Below are positions 17,038 to 25,815 of a stretch of DNA of 64,000 nt, in pieces (within the stretch, counting starts at the first letter, position 1; each line of letters opens with the position of its first letter). The notes beneath the pieces are model-generated. The model saw only the letters and a program-made list of their open reading frames with translations. It ran no database searches and was not told where the DNA came from. The DNA is from Bacillota bacterium. Lineage in GTDB: Bacteria > Bacillota > UBA4882 > UBA8346. Location: contig JAEVYU010000036.1 in assembly GCA_023392595.1 (NCBI GenBank), forward strand, positions 1 to 64,000. Reading direction: 5' to 3'. The position numbers and the translations under genes are program-made.

Positions 17038-17060
17038 GGCAGGAAAACGAATTTGGGATA

Positions 17061-17147
17061 GAATTCAGAAGACAGAATTCAGGAGTTTAACGACGCGACA
17101 AAACTTCTAAGACGGCTCCAATATTCTGGCTTCCGGCTCCTATATTC
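17061..17147. repeat. Imperfect long inverted repeat in nrdD-nrdG spacer
   Basis: Blocks GAAT, GAAG, AGAAT and GGAG on the left recur in reverse order as CTCC, ATTCT, CTTC and ATTC on the right. The words (GAATTCAG, GGCTCC, CTGGCTTC) match those of a similar element at 29144-29227, so both look like copies of one degenerate REP- or MITE-like family. Confidence 0.6.
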
Positions 17148-17163
17148 CAGATCGAGGAGAAAC

Positions 17164-17697
17164 ATGTTCAATTCAGTAGCTCAAATTGCCGGTATCGTTC
17201 ACGAAAGTGTCGTTGACGGTCCCGGTTTGCGAACCACAATTTTTTTTCAGGGTTGTGATCACGCCTGTAAAGGTTGTCATAACCCCGAGACCTGGGATCC
17301 TGGGGGAGGCAGCTCCATTCAACTGCAGGACTTAATCTCCAAACTACGGTTAAATCCTTTGATTTCCGGAGTGACTTTTAGCGGAGGCGATCCTTTTTTT
17401 CAAGCAACCGTTGCTGCAGAACTCGGTTGCTTTTTAAAAGGGCAGGGCTTGAATTTATGGGTTTATACCGGGTATACATGGGAATATTTGATGAGTCATC
17501 ATGGCAATACTGGTTTTAGAGCGCTTTTGGATGTAACGGATGTCTTGGTGGATGGTCCGTTTCAAATTGAAAATAAAAGCTTAAAGCTACCGTTCCGGGG
17601 TTCCACTAACCAACGCTTGATTAATGTCTCTGAAAGCGTTAGGACCGGAACTATCGTACAGTGGCAACCGACAACCGGTTCAATGGTGGAGAGATGA
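17164..17697 (+). CDS. nrdG: Anaerobic ribonucleoside-triphosphate reductase activating protein
   Basis: A 177-residue radical-SAM enzyme that generates the glycyl radical on NrdD. The CxxxCxxC cluster motif is CDHACKGC, followed by the characteristic HNPETWD. Further SAM-binding motifs are SGGDPF and the conserved VDGPF. The ATG at 17164 follows GAGGAG. It is separated from nrdD by 126 nt that hold a repeat element. Its stop overlaps the next start (ATGA), so it is coupled to pgeF. Confidence 0.94.
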   Translation: MFNSVAQIAGIVHESVVDGPGLRTTIFFQGCDHACKGCHNPETWDPGGGSSIQLQDLISKLRLNPLISGVTFSGGDPFFQATVAAELGCFLKGQGLNLWVYTGYTWEYLMSHHGNTGFRALLDVTDVLVDGPFQIENKSLKLPFRGSTNQRLINVSESVRTGTIVQWQPTTGSMVER

Positions 17698-18479
17698 AAA
17701 AAGCAGGTGCTTGGTATTGTGATACCGCGGTGGGATCTAAAAAATACCGTTCCGGGGCTTTGAATAACAAGGAGGTTATTCAAGCTGTCTCTTCCCGGGA
17801 TTGTGGGAATATGGCTTTGCATACCGGCGATATTCCGGAACAAGTCATTGCCAACCGGAAATCTTTTCTTCAATCCTTTCATTTGAAATTGGAAGATTTA
17901 ATTACTGCCGAACAAATTCATGGTACCCGCATTCAGGTCGTCGGCAGGAGAGATGTTGGGGCCGGAGCCCTCTCGGAGCGGACTGCACTTTCTAAAACCG
18001 ACGCCCTGATTACGGCTGAGAGTGGGATAGTACTTGGAATTTTTACCGCGGATTGTTTGCCTATTTTTATTTATGATCCTATTACACCTGCAGTTGCAAT
18101 TGTTCATGCTGGATGGCGGGGAACCATTGCAGGAATTTCTCGGCTTGTCATGGATAAAATGATTCAAACATTTAAAACCGACCCTGCTAATTTTAGGGTG
18201 GCAATAGGCCCCTCGATATGCTCATCCTGTTTTGAAGTGTCTTCGGAAGTGGCTGAATTATTTGGCAAGGAAAATCCGGAAAGCGTCATTCAAACCGAAT
18301 CAGGGTTCCGGGTCGACTTGGCTGGGTTTAATTTTCATTTGTTTGAGCAGGCCGGTGTGAGACCGGAGAATATTGAGGTGGCAAATCTTTGCACCGGATG
18401 CCTGAATGAAGATTTTTTTTCCTATCGTATCGAAAAAGGCACCCAAGGAAGAATGATGGGAATAATTGCCTTACAATAA
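17694..18479 (+). CDS. pgeF: Peptidoglycan editing factor PgeF (YlmD, laccase-domain)
   Basis: A 261-residue multicopper-polyphenol-oxidase-like protein of the YfiH/YlmD family, now assigned to removal of mis-incorporated residues from peptidoglycan precursors and reported to have purine-nucleoside activity. The zinc ligands are visible as the His in EQIHGTR, the Cys in TADCLP and the His in VHAGWRGT. The ATG at 17694 overlaps the nrdG stop and follows GGAGAG. It opens the division-associated cluster that continues to divIVA. Confidence 0.92.
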   Translation: MKKAGAWYCDTAVGSKKYRSGALNNKEVIQAVSSRDCGNMALHTGDIPEQVIANRKSFLQSFHLKLEDLITAEQIHGTRIQVVGRRDVGAGALSERTALSKTDALITAESGIVLGIFTADCLPIFIYDPITPAVAIVHAGWRGTIAGISRLVMDKMIQTFKTDPANFRVAIGPSICSSCFEVSSEVAELFGKENPESVIQTESGFRVDLAGFNFHLFEQAGVRPENIEVANLCTGCLNEDFFSYRIEKGTQGRMMGIIALQ

Positions 18480-18504
18480 ATGATAATTGGTGGAGCGATT
18501 TTTC

Positions 18505-19674
18505 TTGAATCATGAATACTCTAAAATAAGGGAAATTCCTCGACGCCGCCGTCTTAAAATGGCCGATGCATTTCGGATCATTGGCGGGTTTTTGATTTTG
18601 TTATTGGCTATTGAAGGGTTAGGAATTTTGATCGAGAATTTCACCTCCAGGCCCATAGTAACCGAGTGGGGGACCATGGAAAAGGGATTTTGGGCGGATG
18701 TGCTCTTTTTAAGGGATGAAACCCTGGTAAAGTCCCCGGTTGACGGCGAATTAACAGAAGAACGTAAAAATGGGATTCGGGTTGCGGAAGGGGAGCTGAT
18801 TGCCACAATTAAGACTTCCGGTAATTCTGAGCCGGACCCCAGGCTTCAAATCCGTTTGCGAAAGTTAACCCGTGAAACCGCAGCATTACAGGGGGATTTA
18901 AAAAGAAATGAGCTTGAATATACGACAAAAAGGGCCCACATCAACCGGATTTCCAAAAAATCGACTCGCTTCAAACAATTGCTTGAAGATTTAACTTTTA
19001 TTGAGCAGGAAAAGAGGACTATACTACGAAATATAGAACAAAACCGTGACCAAATTCAACAGATTACTCAAAACTTCAAAGCTTGGCAACATGGGACGGT
19101 TTTGATCCAAACGGAAAAACCGGGCTATTTCTGGTATCAATTTGATGAATGGGAATCAAGATTGAGTCCTGAGCGTTTTTCCGAAGTAAAGGAAGAGAAT
19201 TTTCAGCGACACTATCCTAGCCGGTTTCCTGAAAAAGATATTCACCGGGATGATGTTATTGGTAAGATTATTAGCCCGTTTCATCAGATCATTTGTCTGA
19301 TAATCGATCCAAAACGGATTGGGATGCCGAAAATCGGAGAAACATGGTGGTTTAAAAGTGATGACGGTATATTCCAATGCACGGTCGTAAATCAAAACCT
19401 TTTACCGGATGGAAAAGTCCTGCTTGGACTGGAAGATGCCTCCATGCTGTCCAAATTTCTTCAAAGTCGCAACGCTAAAATTTTTATCGTTTATAAACGA
19501 GTTTCCGGCATTATCATTCCTGTGCAAGCATTATATAAAAAAGGTCAAACCGATGTAGTTAAAGTCGTGAAGGGGGATAGTTACAAAGAAACTACAGTTG
19601 TGGTCCGCGAAAATGATGGAGTGAAAGCGATTATAGATGGTATTGATTATGGTAAGACAATAATTTCACGATAG
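18505..19674 (+). CDS. HlyD-family/biotin-lipoyl-like membrane-anchored protein
   Basis: A 389-residue protein. A TTG at 18505 has a GGAG ribosome-binding site 9 nt before it; a TTG at 18487 is an alternative. One transmembrane helix lies at about residues 21-38 (IIGGFLILLLAIEGLGIL). The outer part begins with a lipoyl/barrel-sandwich half (LFLRDETLVKSPVDGEL). A helical coiled-coil stretch follows (about 110-195) and then a second barrel half ending SGIIIPVQALYKKG. This is the layout of membrane-fusion proteins of the HlyD type. No transporter partner is adjacent; it sits between pgeF and the PhoH gene in the ylm-type cluster, so it may act in the envelope or in division. Confidence 0.75.
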   Translation: MNHEYSKIREIPRRRRLKMADAFRIIGGFLILLLAIEGLGILIENFTSRPIVTEWGTMEKGFWADVLFLRDETLVKSPVDGELTEERKNGIRVAEGELIATIKTSGNSEPDPRLQIRLRKLTRETAALQGDLKRNELEYTTKRAHINRISKKSTRFKQLLEDLTFIEQEKRTILRNIEQNRDQIQQITQNFKAWQHGTVLIQTEKPGYFWYQFDEWESRLSPERFSEVKEENFQRHYPSRFPEKDIHRDDVIGKIISPFHQIICLIIDPKRIGMPKIGETWWFKSDDGIFQCTVVNQNLLPDGKVLLGLEDASMLSKFLQSRNAKIFIVYKRVSGIIIPVQALYKKGQTDVVKVVKGDSYKETTVVVRENDGVKAIIDGIDYGKTIISR

Positions 19675-19685
19675 GGGGCCTGCAT

Positions 19686-21002
19686 TTGAAGAAGGTTTTT
19701 GTGATCGACACCAGTGTATTAGTCCATGATCCCCAGGCCTTAAACGTTTTTCAAGATAATGATATTGTCATTCCGATAGCAGTGTTGGAAGAAATAGACG
19801 GCCATAAAAAACGCCAGGACGAAGTAGGCCGTAATGCGAGATGGGTATCGAATTTTCTTGACAAATTAAGAGTAGTTGGACATTTATATTCAGGTGTAGC
19901 TTTAGGAGACCAAGGCGGAACCATTCGGGTGGAATTAAATCACCAAGAGGTCGATAAATTACCGGCTACCTTGGATCGAAATAAAATTGATAACCGGATT
20001 ATTGCCGTGGCGCTTGCTTTGAAACAAGAGACTTCATTGCCGGTCATTTTAGTCACCAAGGATATTAATATGCGAATAAAGGCAGACGCCTTGGGAATCG
20101 ATGCTGAAGATTATGAAACGGATAAAATCCAGATCGAAGAAGTATATACCGGAACATGTACGTTAAGAGTAGAACCTGACCAAATCGATAAGTTTTATGG
20201 TAATAATGAATTGGTAGTAAAGGATGCTTCATTATTTCCCAACCAAATGGTGATATTGGAAGATGCTTTTGGATCTTCAAAGTCGGCTCTGGCTCGACAT
20301 CTTTCCAATGGTAAACTGCTCCCCTTGCGTTTTGCGGGTCAAGATCCTTTCGGATTGAAAGCTCGCAGTAAGGAACAAAAGTTTGCCCTTGAATTGTTGC
20401 TGGATGAAGATATTCGGCTCGTCACCATCATAGGCCGGGCCGGCACCGGTAAAACATTGCTTGGTCTTGCGGCCGGATTGCAAAAAGTAGTGGAAGAATC
20501 CCGTTACCGCCGGTTAACCGTATCCCGACCTGTAATCCCCTTGGGAAATGATTTAGGCTTTTTACCCGGAGATGTGAATGAAAAATTGCGACCCTGGATG
20601 CAGCCGATCTATGATAATTTGGAGTTTTTATTCAGCAATCGGGATCGGAATGAAAAAATCGACCAACTGGTTAATAGCATGCAGGACCTGAATATTTTGG
20701 AGCTTGAGGCTTTAACGTATATTCGGGGCCGGAGTATTCCAAACCAATTTTTACTGGTTGATGAGGCTCAGAATTTATCTCCCCATGAAATAAGGACGAT
20801 TATCACCCGGGTGGGTGAAGGGACCAAAATCGTCTTAACCGGGGATCCTTATCAGATTGATCATCCTTATTTGGATTCAAATAGTAATGGTCTTACCTTT
20901 GTGGTTGAACGGTTTAAAAATGAAAAAATTGCCGGACATATCACGCTTACAAAAGGGGAACGTTCCGAACTTGCAGAGCTAGGCACTAAATTGTTAGGAT
21001 AA
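19686..21002 (+). CDS. PIN-domain PhoH-family ATPase (YlaK-like)
   Basis: A 438-residue protein. An N-terminal PIN nuclease domain (residues about 1-140) begins VFVIDTSVLVHDP, with the acidic Asp9 and later acidic residues. The C-terminal PhoH ATPase domain (about 215-438) has Walker A GRAGTGKTLLG and Walker B FLLVDEAQNL. Proteins of this fusion type are proposed RNA helicase/RNases. The start is a TTG at 19686, 11 nt after the previous stop, with GGGGGCC as a weak ribosome-binding site. Confidence 0.9.
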   Translation: MKKVFVIDTSVLVHDPQALNVFQDNDIVIPIAVLEEIDGHKKRQDEVGRNARWVSNFLDKLRVVGHLYSGVALGDQGGTIRVELNHQEVDKLPATLDRNKIDNRIIAVALALKQETSLPVILVTKDINMRIKADALGIDAEDYETDKIQIEEVYTGTCTLRVEPDQIDKFYGNNELVVKDASLFPNQMVILEDAFGSSKSALARHLSNGKLLPLRFAGQDPFGLKARSKEQKFALELLLDEDIRLVTIIGRAGTGKTLLGLAAGLQKVVEESRYRRLTVSRPVIPLGNDLGFLPGDVNEKLRPWMQPIYDNLEFLFSNRDRNEKIDQLVNSMQDLNILELEALTYIRGRSIPNQFLLVDEAQNLSPHEIRTIITRVGEGTKIVLTGDPYQIDHPYLDSNSNGLTFVVERFKNEKIAGHITLTKGERSELAELGTKLLG

Positions 21003-21106
21003 AAAGTAATGATTCATTTCATGTTTAGTGATGGTTATTTCCAATAAGTCCAAATTTTGGGATGCGCAGCAGTATGCGTAATATTACACAAATAAGCTGG
21101 GATAAA

Positions 21107-21781
21107 ATGAGTATCGCAGAAAATATCGAAATCATACGGAAACAAGTACAAAATTCGGCTATCAAGGCTGGGCGCGATCCTGGGGATATTAAAATTATCG
21201 CCGTTACAAAATATACCGGTGTTGAGCAAATGAATGAAGCGATTCGGGCTGGCGTCACGGATATTGCGGAAAACCGGATTCAGGATGCTCATGAAAAATT
21301 TCCTTCCATCGAAGGAGCCGTGACGAAGCATTTAATTGGTACGTTGCAAACCAATAAAGTGAAGTCGGCGATATTGGAATTTGATTTGATTCATTCCGTG
21401 GATCGGGTTGAGTTGGTGGAAGCGCTCGCTAAAGAAGCTCTTAAGCTTGGTAGACAGGTAAAGTGTTTGGTTCAGTTAAATATATCCGGTGAAGTAACCA
21501 AACATGGAATTGGTCCGGCCGACCTTGGACCCATCTTGGAAAAGGTTGACTCGTTATCGAATTTGACCCCGATGGGTTTGATGACGATGGCTCCTTTTGT
21601 TGACGATCCGGAACAGGTTAGGCCGATTTTCAGGCGCCTCAAAAATCTTTTTACTGAGTACGCAGGTAAAAGGGATGAAAACTGGCGTTATTTATCGATG
21701 GGGATGAGTCAGGATTATCAAGTAGCGGTTGAAGAAGGATCCAACATGGTCCGGATCGGCACGGCTATTTTCAAGAGTTAA
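21107..21781 (+). CDS. PLP-binding homeostasis protein (YggS/YlmE/PROSC family)
   Basis: A 224-residue fold-type III PLP-binding protein with no known enzymatic activity that keeps vitamin B6 and amino-acid pools balanced. The PLP-lysine is in IIAVTKYTG, and ENRIQDAHEK and HLIGTLQTNK are family signatures; MSQDYQVAVEEGSNMVRIG near the end binds phosphate. The family normally starts MSIAENI, which favours the ATG at 21107, though upstream ATGs at 21062 and 21074 are in frame. It is part of the ylmDE-sepF-proC-ylmH-divIVA order. Confidence 0.92.
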   Translation: MSIAENIEIIRKQVQNSAIKAGRDPGDIKIIAVTKYTGVEQMNEAIRAGVTDIAENRIQDAHEKFPSIEGAVTKHLIGTLQTNKVKSAILEFDLIHSVDRVELVEALAKEALKLGRQVKCLVQLNISGEVTKHGIGPADLGPILEKVDSLSNLTPMGLMTMAPFVDDPEQVRPIFRRLKNLFTEYAGKRDENWRYLSMGMSQDYQVAVEEGSNMVRIGTAIFKS

Positions 21782-21897
21782 TGGTATACTTGGAAGACGA
21801 GGCATCACCGCAAAATTTAACGTTTTTAGGCTAAGCATATCATATGGACGCAGATTTAAGGAATTTTTTCGCTTTAATGTACGTTTAGGAAAACGGG

Positions 21898-22431
21898 GTG
21901 TTAATTTTGGGAAAATGGGATAATGAGGAGAGCCCGGAACAAAATGCGGAGTCTAAAAAAGGGGTTTTTGAGAAATTTCTTAATATATTTGGGTTTGAAG
22001 CCGAAGAAATTATGGAAGAAGAAGAAACTTCACAGGAAGGATATCACAAAGACCCCAGAGACCGCGGAAAATTGGTGAATCTCAATCATTCCAACAAAAC
22101 AATTAAACTAATTGTGGTTGAACCTGAAAGTTTTGAAGAGGTTCAGGCCATTGTCGATCATTTGAAAAATAAAAGGGCGGTCATTTTGAACCTGGAAGAA
22201 ACTGAAAAGACAACAGCCAGAAGGGTTGCTGATTTTTTAGGAGGCGCGATTTACGCTCTGGATGGTACCATGCAGAGAGTGAGCGGTTCAATCTTTCTAT
22301 TTACTCCGGCTCATATTGAAGTTTCAATGCCTTTGCGAACCGAACTTCGGGAAAAAGAGAAGGAGCGCCCGGGCAATTTAAGCAATCCAAATTTAACGTC
22401 ATCGCTTTTTCGGAATGAACGCGAACGATAG
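21898..22431 (+). CDS. sepF: Cell division protein SepF
   Basis: A 177-residue cytoplasmic FtsZ-binding protein. An N-terminal membrane-targeting segment (GVFEKFLNIFGFE) is followed by an acidic linker. The conserved SepF domain is at about residues 60-145, with VEPESFEEVQAIVDHLKN, RVADFLGGAIYALDG and SIFLFTP. The start is a GTG at 21898 with AGGA upstream. It lies between yggS and proC, as in other Bacillota. Confidence 0.92.
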   Translation: MLILGKWDNEESPEQNAESKKGVFEKFLNIFGFEAEEIMEEEETSQEGYHKDPRDRGKLVNLNHSNKTIKLIVVEPESFEEVQAIVDHLKNKRAVILNLEETEKTTARRVADFLGGAIYALDGTMQRVSGSIFLFTPAHIEVSMPLRTELREKEKERPGNLSNPNLTSSLFRNERER

Positions 22432-22441
22432 GTGGTAAAAG

Positions 22442-23251
22442 ATGAAAAAATTAGGTATCATTGGCGGCGGAGCTATGGGTTCCGCTTTGCTGAAAGGAAT
22501 TCTCAATCAAGGTTTGATGCAAGCGGATGATATTTATTTGGCCGAAGTGGATCAGGTTAAACGGACCCGGCTCGAGGAGGAATATCATATTCATGGGACA
22601 AGCAATCCTTCCGAGTTGACGGATATTTGCCAAATTTTAATTTTAGCGGTTAAACCTAATATTATTCCCGGAGTGCTTGATGAGTTAGGGGGAAAAACCA
22701 GCAATCAGCATTTGATAATCTCAATCGCCGCAGGAATAACGTTGGATGCCTTGGAAAGCAAGCTTCAAAAAGCAAGAATCGTCCGTGTAATGCCCAACAC
22801 TCCGGCTAAAATCGGGAAAGGCGTCTCTGCTTATGCCCTGGGATCCAAAATCATTGCCGGTGATGATGAGCTGGTTGTAGAACTTCTTGCTTGTATCGGA
22901 AAAGTCATTAAGGTCTCCGAACATTCGCTAGATGCCGTTACCGCGGTGAGCGGCAGCGGACCCGCTTATGTTTTTTATTTTATAGAGGCTATGATTGATG
23001 CTGCCGTGATGATTGGAATAAGTCGAGCCGATGCGCTGGTACTGGTCAGAGAAACATTTTTGGGTTCTGCCGAGTTATTACGGGAGAGTGCCGAAGATCC
23101 TGCTAGGCTCCGTAATGAGGTGACATCCCCGGGGGGTACTACTGCTGCTGCCTTATATGAGTTGCAGCAAGGCGCGTGCGCGGGAATCATTATGAAAGCG
23201 GTGGTTGCTGCCGCTCAAAAGTCCAAGGAATTGGGGCGTGCTCATGGCTGA
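22442..23251 (+). CDS. proC: Pyrroline-5-carboxylate reductase
   Basis: A 269-residue enzyme making the last step of proline synthesis, reducing pyrroline-5-carboxylate with NAD(P)H. The Rossmann motif is GIIGGGAMGSALLKG, and VRVMPNTPAKIGKG and AVSGSGPAYVF plus TSPGGTTAAAL are family signatures. The start at 22442 follows GGTGG by a few nucleotides and 10 nt after sepF. The end overlaps ylmH by 8 nt. Confidence 0.95.
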   Translation: MKKLGIIGGGAMGSALLKGILNQGLMQADDIYLAEVDQVKRTRLEEEYHIHGTSNPSELTDICQILILAVKPNIIPGVLDELGGKTSNQHLIISIAAGITLDALESKLQKARIVRVMPNTPAKIGKGVSAYALGSKIIAGDDELVVELLACIGKVIKVSEHSLDAVTAVSGSGPAYVFYFIEAMIDAAVMIGISRADALVLVRETFLGSAELLRESAEDPARLRNEVTSPGGTTAAALYELQQGACAGIIMKAVVAAAQKSKELGRAHG

Positions 23252-24020
23252 TGGAATGAATCAAACGGGGGTACAGGCAAGCAAGGAATTGGCATCCCGT
23301 TTCACTGAACTGGCAGAGCGCGTTTTACGGGAAAAAGAACCGCAATGGTCCGATTTTTTGGAACCTCCTGAGCGGGAACAGGCTCAAGCTATTTTGGGAT
23401 GGGTTTCCGGGGTTCGCTTTAATTCCTTCGGGGGTTATGCTAAAGCTGAACGGCGGCGAATGGTCGTTTATCCGGATTATTATATCGTCGAAACCATTGA
23501 ACCGGCCTTGGCTTATCTGGAGGTTCAAACCAAAAGTCAAACTCCTTTGACACATCGGGATTATTTAGGTTCATTGATGGGCCTTGGTTTAAAAAGGGAA
23601 AAGATTGGCGATTTATTAGTGAGCGATAACTCCTGTCAACTTGTGGTTGTTCCTGAGTTGGTTGAATTTATCCGAATTCATCTGGACCGGGTTGGAAGCC
23701 AAAAGGCGCTGGTCCAAGAAATCGAGGGTGAGCAACTTAATATCCCCAATTTACGGGAAAAAATGATCAAGAGTACGGTAGCCTCATTAAGACTAGACGC
23801 CATCACCGCCCTCGGTTTTAGCGAATCCCGTACCCGGATGGCTAAAGAAATCAAAGCCGAAAAGGTTAAAGTGAATTGGAAAGTTATTACTAACCCGGAC
23901 TTCTCGGTAAATCCAGGCGATATTATTTCTTTTCGCGGGCATGGCCGGATGGTTTTTCAGGAACAAACCGGACAGTCTAAAAAAGGACGGTTGGGAGTAT
24001 TGCTTATCCGGTACTTATGA
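23244..24020 (+). CDS. S4-domain RNA-binding protein YlmH
   Basis: A 258-residue protein of the YlmH family, which binds ribosome-nascent chain complexes or rRNA and has been linked to ribosome quality control. The N-terminal and middle part (residues about 1-165) includes RRRMVVYPDYY and LGLKREKIGDLLV. A C-terminal S4 RNA-binding domain lies at about 180-250 (RLDAITALGFSESRTRMAKEI). The ATG at 23244 overlaps the proC end. Downstream is divIVA, the conserved order. Confidence 0.92.
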   Translation: MADGMNQTGVQASKELASRFTELAERVLREKEPQWSDFLEPPEREQAQAILGWVSGVRFNSFGGYAKAERRRMVVYPDYYIVETIEPALAYLEVQTKSQTPLTHRDYLGSLMGLGLKREKIGDLLVSDNSCQLVVVPELVEFIRIHLDRVGSQKALVQEIEGEQLNIPNLREKMIKSTVASLRLDAITALGFSESRTRMAKEIKAEKVKVNWKVITNPDFSVNPGDIISFRGHGRMVFQEQTGQSKKGRLGVLLIRYL

Positions 24021-24062
24021 ATTGGTATTTCAGTAATCAATTGATATAAGGGGAGTGTTTAT

Positions 24063-24584
24063 ATGTTAACTCCGGTTGATTTGGAGACTACGGTTTTTAA
24101 ACGGGGATTTCGGGGATATAACGCCCGCGAAGTCCAAGAGTTTATGGAAAATTTCAGCCACGATTATGAACACCTCTACTGTGAGAATATCGATTTGAAA
24201 GAACAACTGGAAGAGATGGAGAAGAAACTCCACCAATATCAATTGATTGAAGATAGTTTAAGGAATGCCATGGTTTTAGCGGAAGAGACGGCGGGAGAAG
24301 CCAAAGCGGCAGCCAAACAGAAAGCGGAACAAATCGTTCGCGAGGCGGAATTAAATGCCGAAGCCATGAAAATGAAAGCCAAAGAAGATATCCAAAATGA
24401 ACTTCGTACCTTGGCTTTGCTAAAAAATCAGGTTGAATATTTCAAATGCCAATTTAAAAGTTTTTTAAGCGGTTTGTTGGATATGGCTGAAAAACAATTG
24501 GATTTGAATATTGCTTGGGATCAATACGCTGCTGCCGGTGGCGAACCCAAAAAAGGACTGGACTCAAAAGATATTGAAAAATAA
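24063..24584 (+). CDS. divIVA: DivIVA-domain cell division protein
   Basis: A 173-residue coiled-coil protein that marks curved membrane at poles and septa. The N-terminal lipid-binding motif is LTPVDLETTVFKRGFRGYN, followed by two coiled-coil stretches (about residues 30-70 and 80-140). It is at the shorter end for the family. A GGGGAG ribosome-binding site precedes ATG 24063. It ends only 6 nt before the convergent spmB gene. Confidence 0.92.
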   Translation: MLTPVDLETTVFKRGFRGYNAREVQEFMENFSHDYEHLYCENIDLKEQLEEMEKKLHQYQLIEDSLRNAMVLAEETAGEAKAAAKQKAEQIVREAELNAEAMKMKAKEDIQNELRTLALLKNQVEYFKCQFKSFLSGLLDMAEKQLDLNIAWDQYAAAGGEPKKGLDSKDIEK

Positions 24585-24590
24585 TCATTT

Positions 24591-25127
24591 TTAACGGTTG
24601 GCTACCAGTGAGCCGACGGCCAGGGCCATGATAAACGCAATCAGTTCTCCGGTAAGACCCATCATCAAGCAGTGACGGCTGTCTTTAATATGCACAGACC
24701 CTAAATACAAGGATAATACATATAATGTTGTTTCACTGCTGCCTTGGATGATGGATGCGGTTACCCCGGTGGTGGAATCGGCGCCATATTTTTGTAGAAT
24801 TTCGGCTGTGATCCCTAAAGCCGCCGAACCGGAGAGGGGTTTTAGGATGCCCAAAGTAAACAAATCGGGTGCTATGTTTAAAAACTTAAAAATTGGTTGG
24901 GCAAGATAAGTCAGAAAATCGAGTGCTCCCGATCCTCGAAAGAGTCCCACTGCAATAAAAATTGCCATAATATACGGCACTAATTTTATCGTAGTACGGA
25001 TTCCTTCCATGACGCCTTGAATGAACACTTCATATAAGTGTATTTTTTTAAAGCGCCCAAAACCCAAGATAAACAGCACCAAAACCGGAATAGCCCATTG
25101 GGAAATGGTAATGAATAATGCTATCAT
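24591..25127 (-). CDS. spmB: Spore maturation protein B
   Basis: A 178-residue integral membrane protein of the nucleoside-recognition (Gate) family needed with SpmA for full dehydration of the spore core. About five hydrophobic segments are visible. The signature GILKPLSGSAALGI and SIIQGSSETTLYVLSLY are characteristic. The start ATG at 25127 overlaps the spmA stop (ATGA), indicating coupled translation. Confidence 0.92.
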   Translation of the reverse strand: MIALFITISQWAIPVLVLFILGFGRFKKIHLYEVFIQGVMEGIRTTIKLVPYIMAIFIAVGLFRGSGALDFLTYLAQPIFKFLNIAPDLFTLGILKPLSGSAALGITAEILQKYGADSTTGVTASIIQGSSETTLYVLSLYLGSVHIKDSRHCLMMGLTGELIAFIMALAVGSLVANR

Positions 25128-25726
25128 CGGGGACCTCTTTTCAAATAACGATTCAAACATTTGATGGCGATAAAATTAACCCCTAACGCAGTAACCGTTC
25201 CTGCCAGTGAAGTAAGAAAAACCGGGCCCAAAATGATTGCCGCCTCCTTGGAACCGGCTTGGGCGCGGATAGCAATCAGTGTACTGGGGATAATGCTTAA
25301 TCCGCCCAGGACGAGACTTAAGAATGTACAAATATCATCGGAGGCTTTATCCGGTTCCGGATTGACTTCCTGTAACTGGGCCATTGTTTTTAATCCAAGA
25401 GGTGTGGCGACGTTCCCTAAACCCAGTAAGTTTGCTGCAATGGTTAAGGAAATAAGGCCCAATGTTTTTTGGCGCTTTGCAATCGATGGAAATAATAAGC
25501 CCAATAAAGGTTGAAAAAATTTGGCAATCATCTCAGTAACGCCCGAAACTTCGGCGATTTTTAAAATTCCCGACCAAAACCCGAGTATGCCTGCAAGACC
25601 GATACAAAAGCGGACCGAATGTTCGGCGCTGGAAAAAATCGTTGGTGTAATTATGGATAACTTTCCACTAAGTATCGAAATTACAATACCGATTGCCATT
25701 AAAAAATACCAAACACTATTGATCAA
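25124..25726 (-). CDS. spmA: Spore maturation protein A
   Basis: A 200-residue membrane protein that pairs with SpmB in spore core maturation. The LGLGNVATPLGLKTM and SLVLGGLSIIPSTLIAIRA stretches are typical of the family. The start is a TTG at 25726, fixed by a clear AGGAGG 6 nt upstream. Its presence with spmB suggests that the organism forms, or descends from, spore formers. Confidence 0.92.
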   Translation of the reverse strand: MINSVWYFLMAIGIVISILSGKLSIITPTIFSSAEHSVRFCIGLAGILGFWSGILKIAEVSGVTEMIAKFFQPLLGLLFPSIAKRQKTLGLISLTIAANLLGLGNVATPLGLKTMAQLQEVNPEPDKASDDICTFLSLVLGGLSIIPSTLIAIRAQAGSKEAAIILGPVFLTSLAGTVTALGVNFIAIKCLNRYLKRGPR

Positions 25727-25815
25727 GGTTTTACCTCCTGGTTAGAAAATTTGCCGCTCGTTCATTTTTATGAATCATCCGGTGTAAATATTAGTAAACA
25801 AGCAGAGGACTATCG

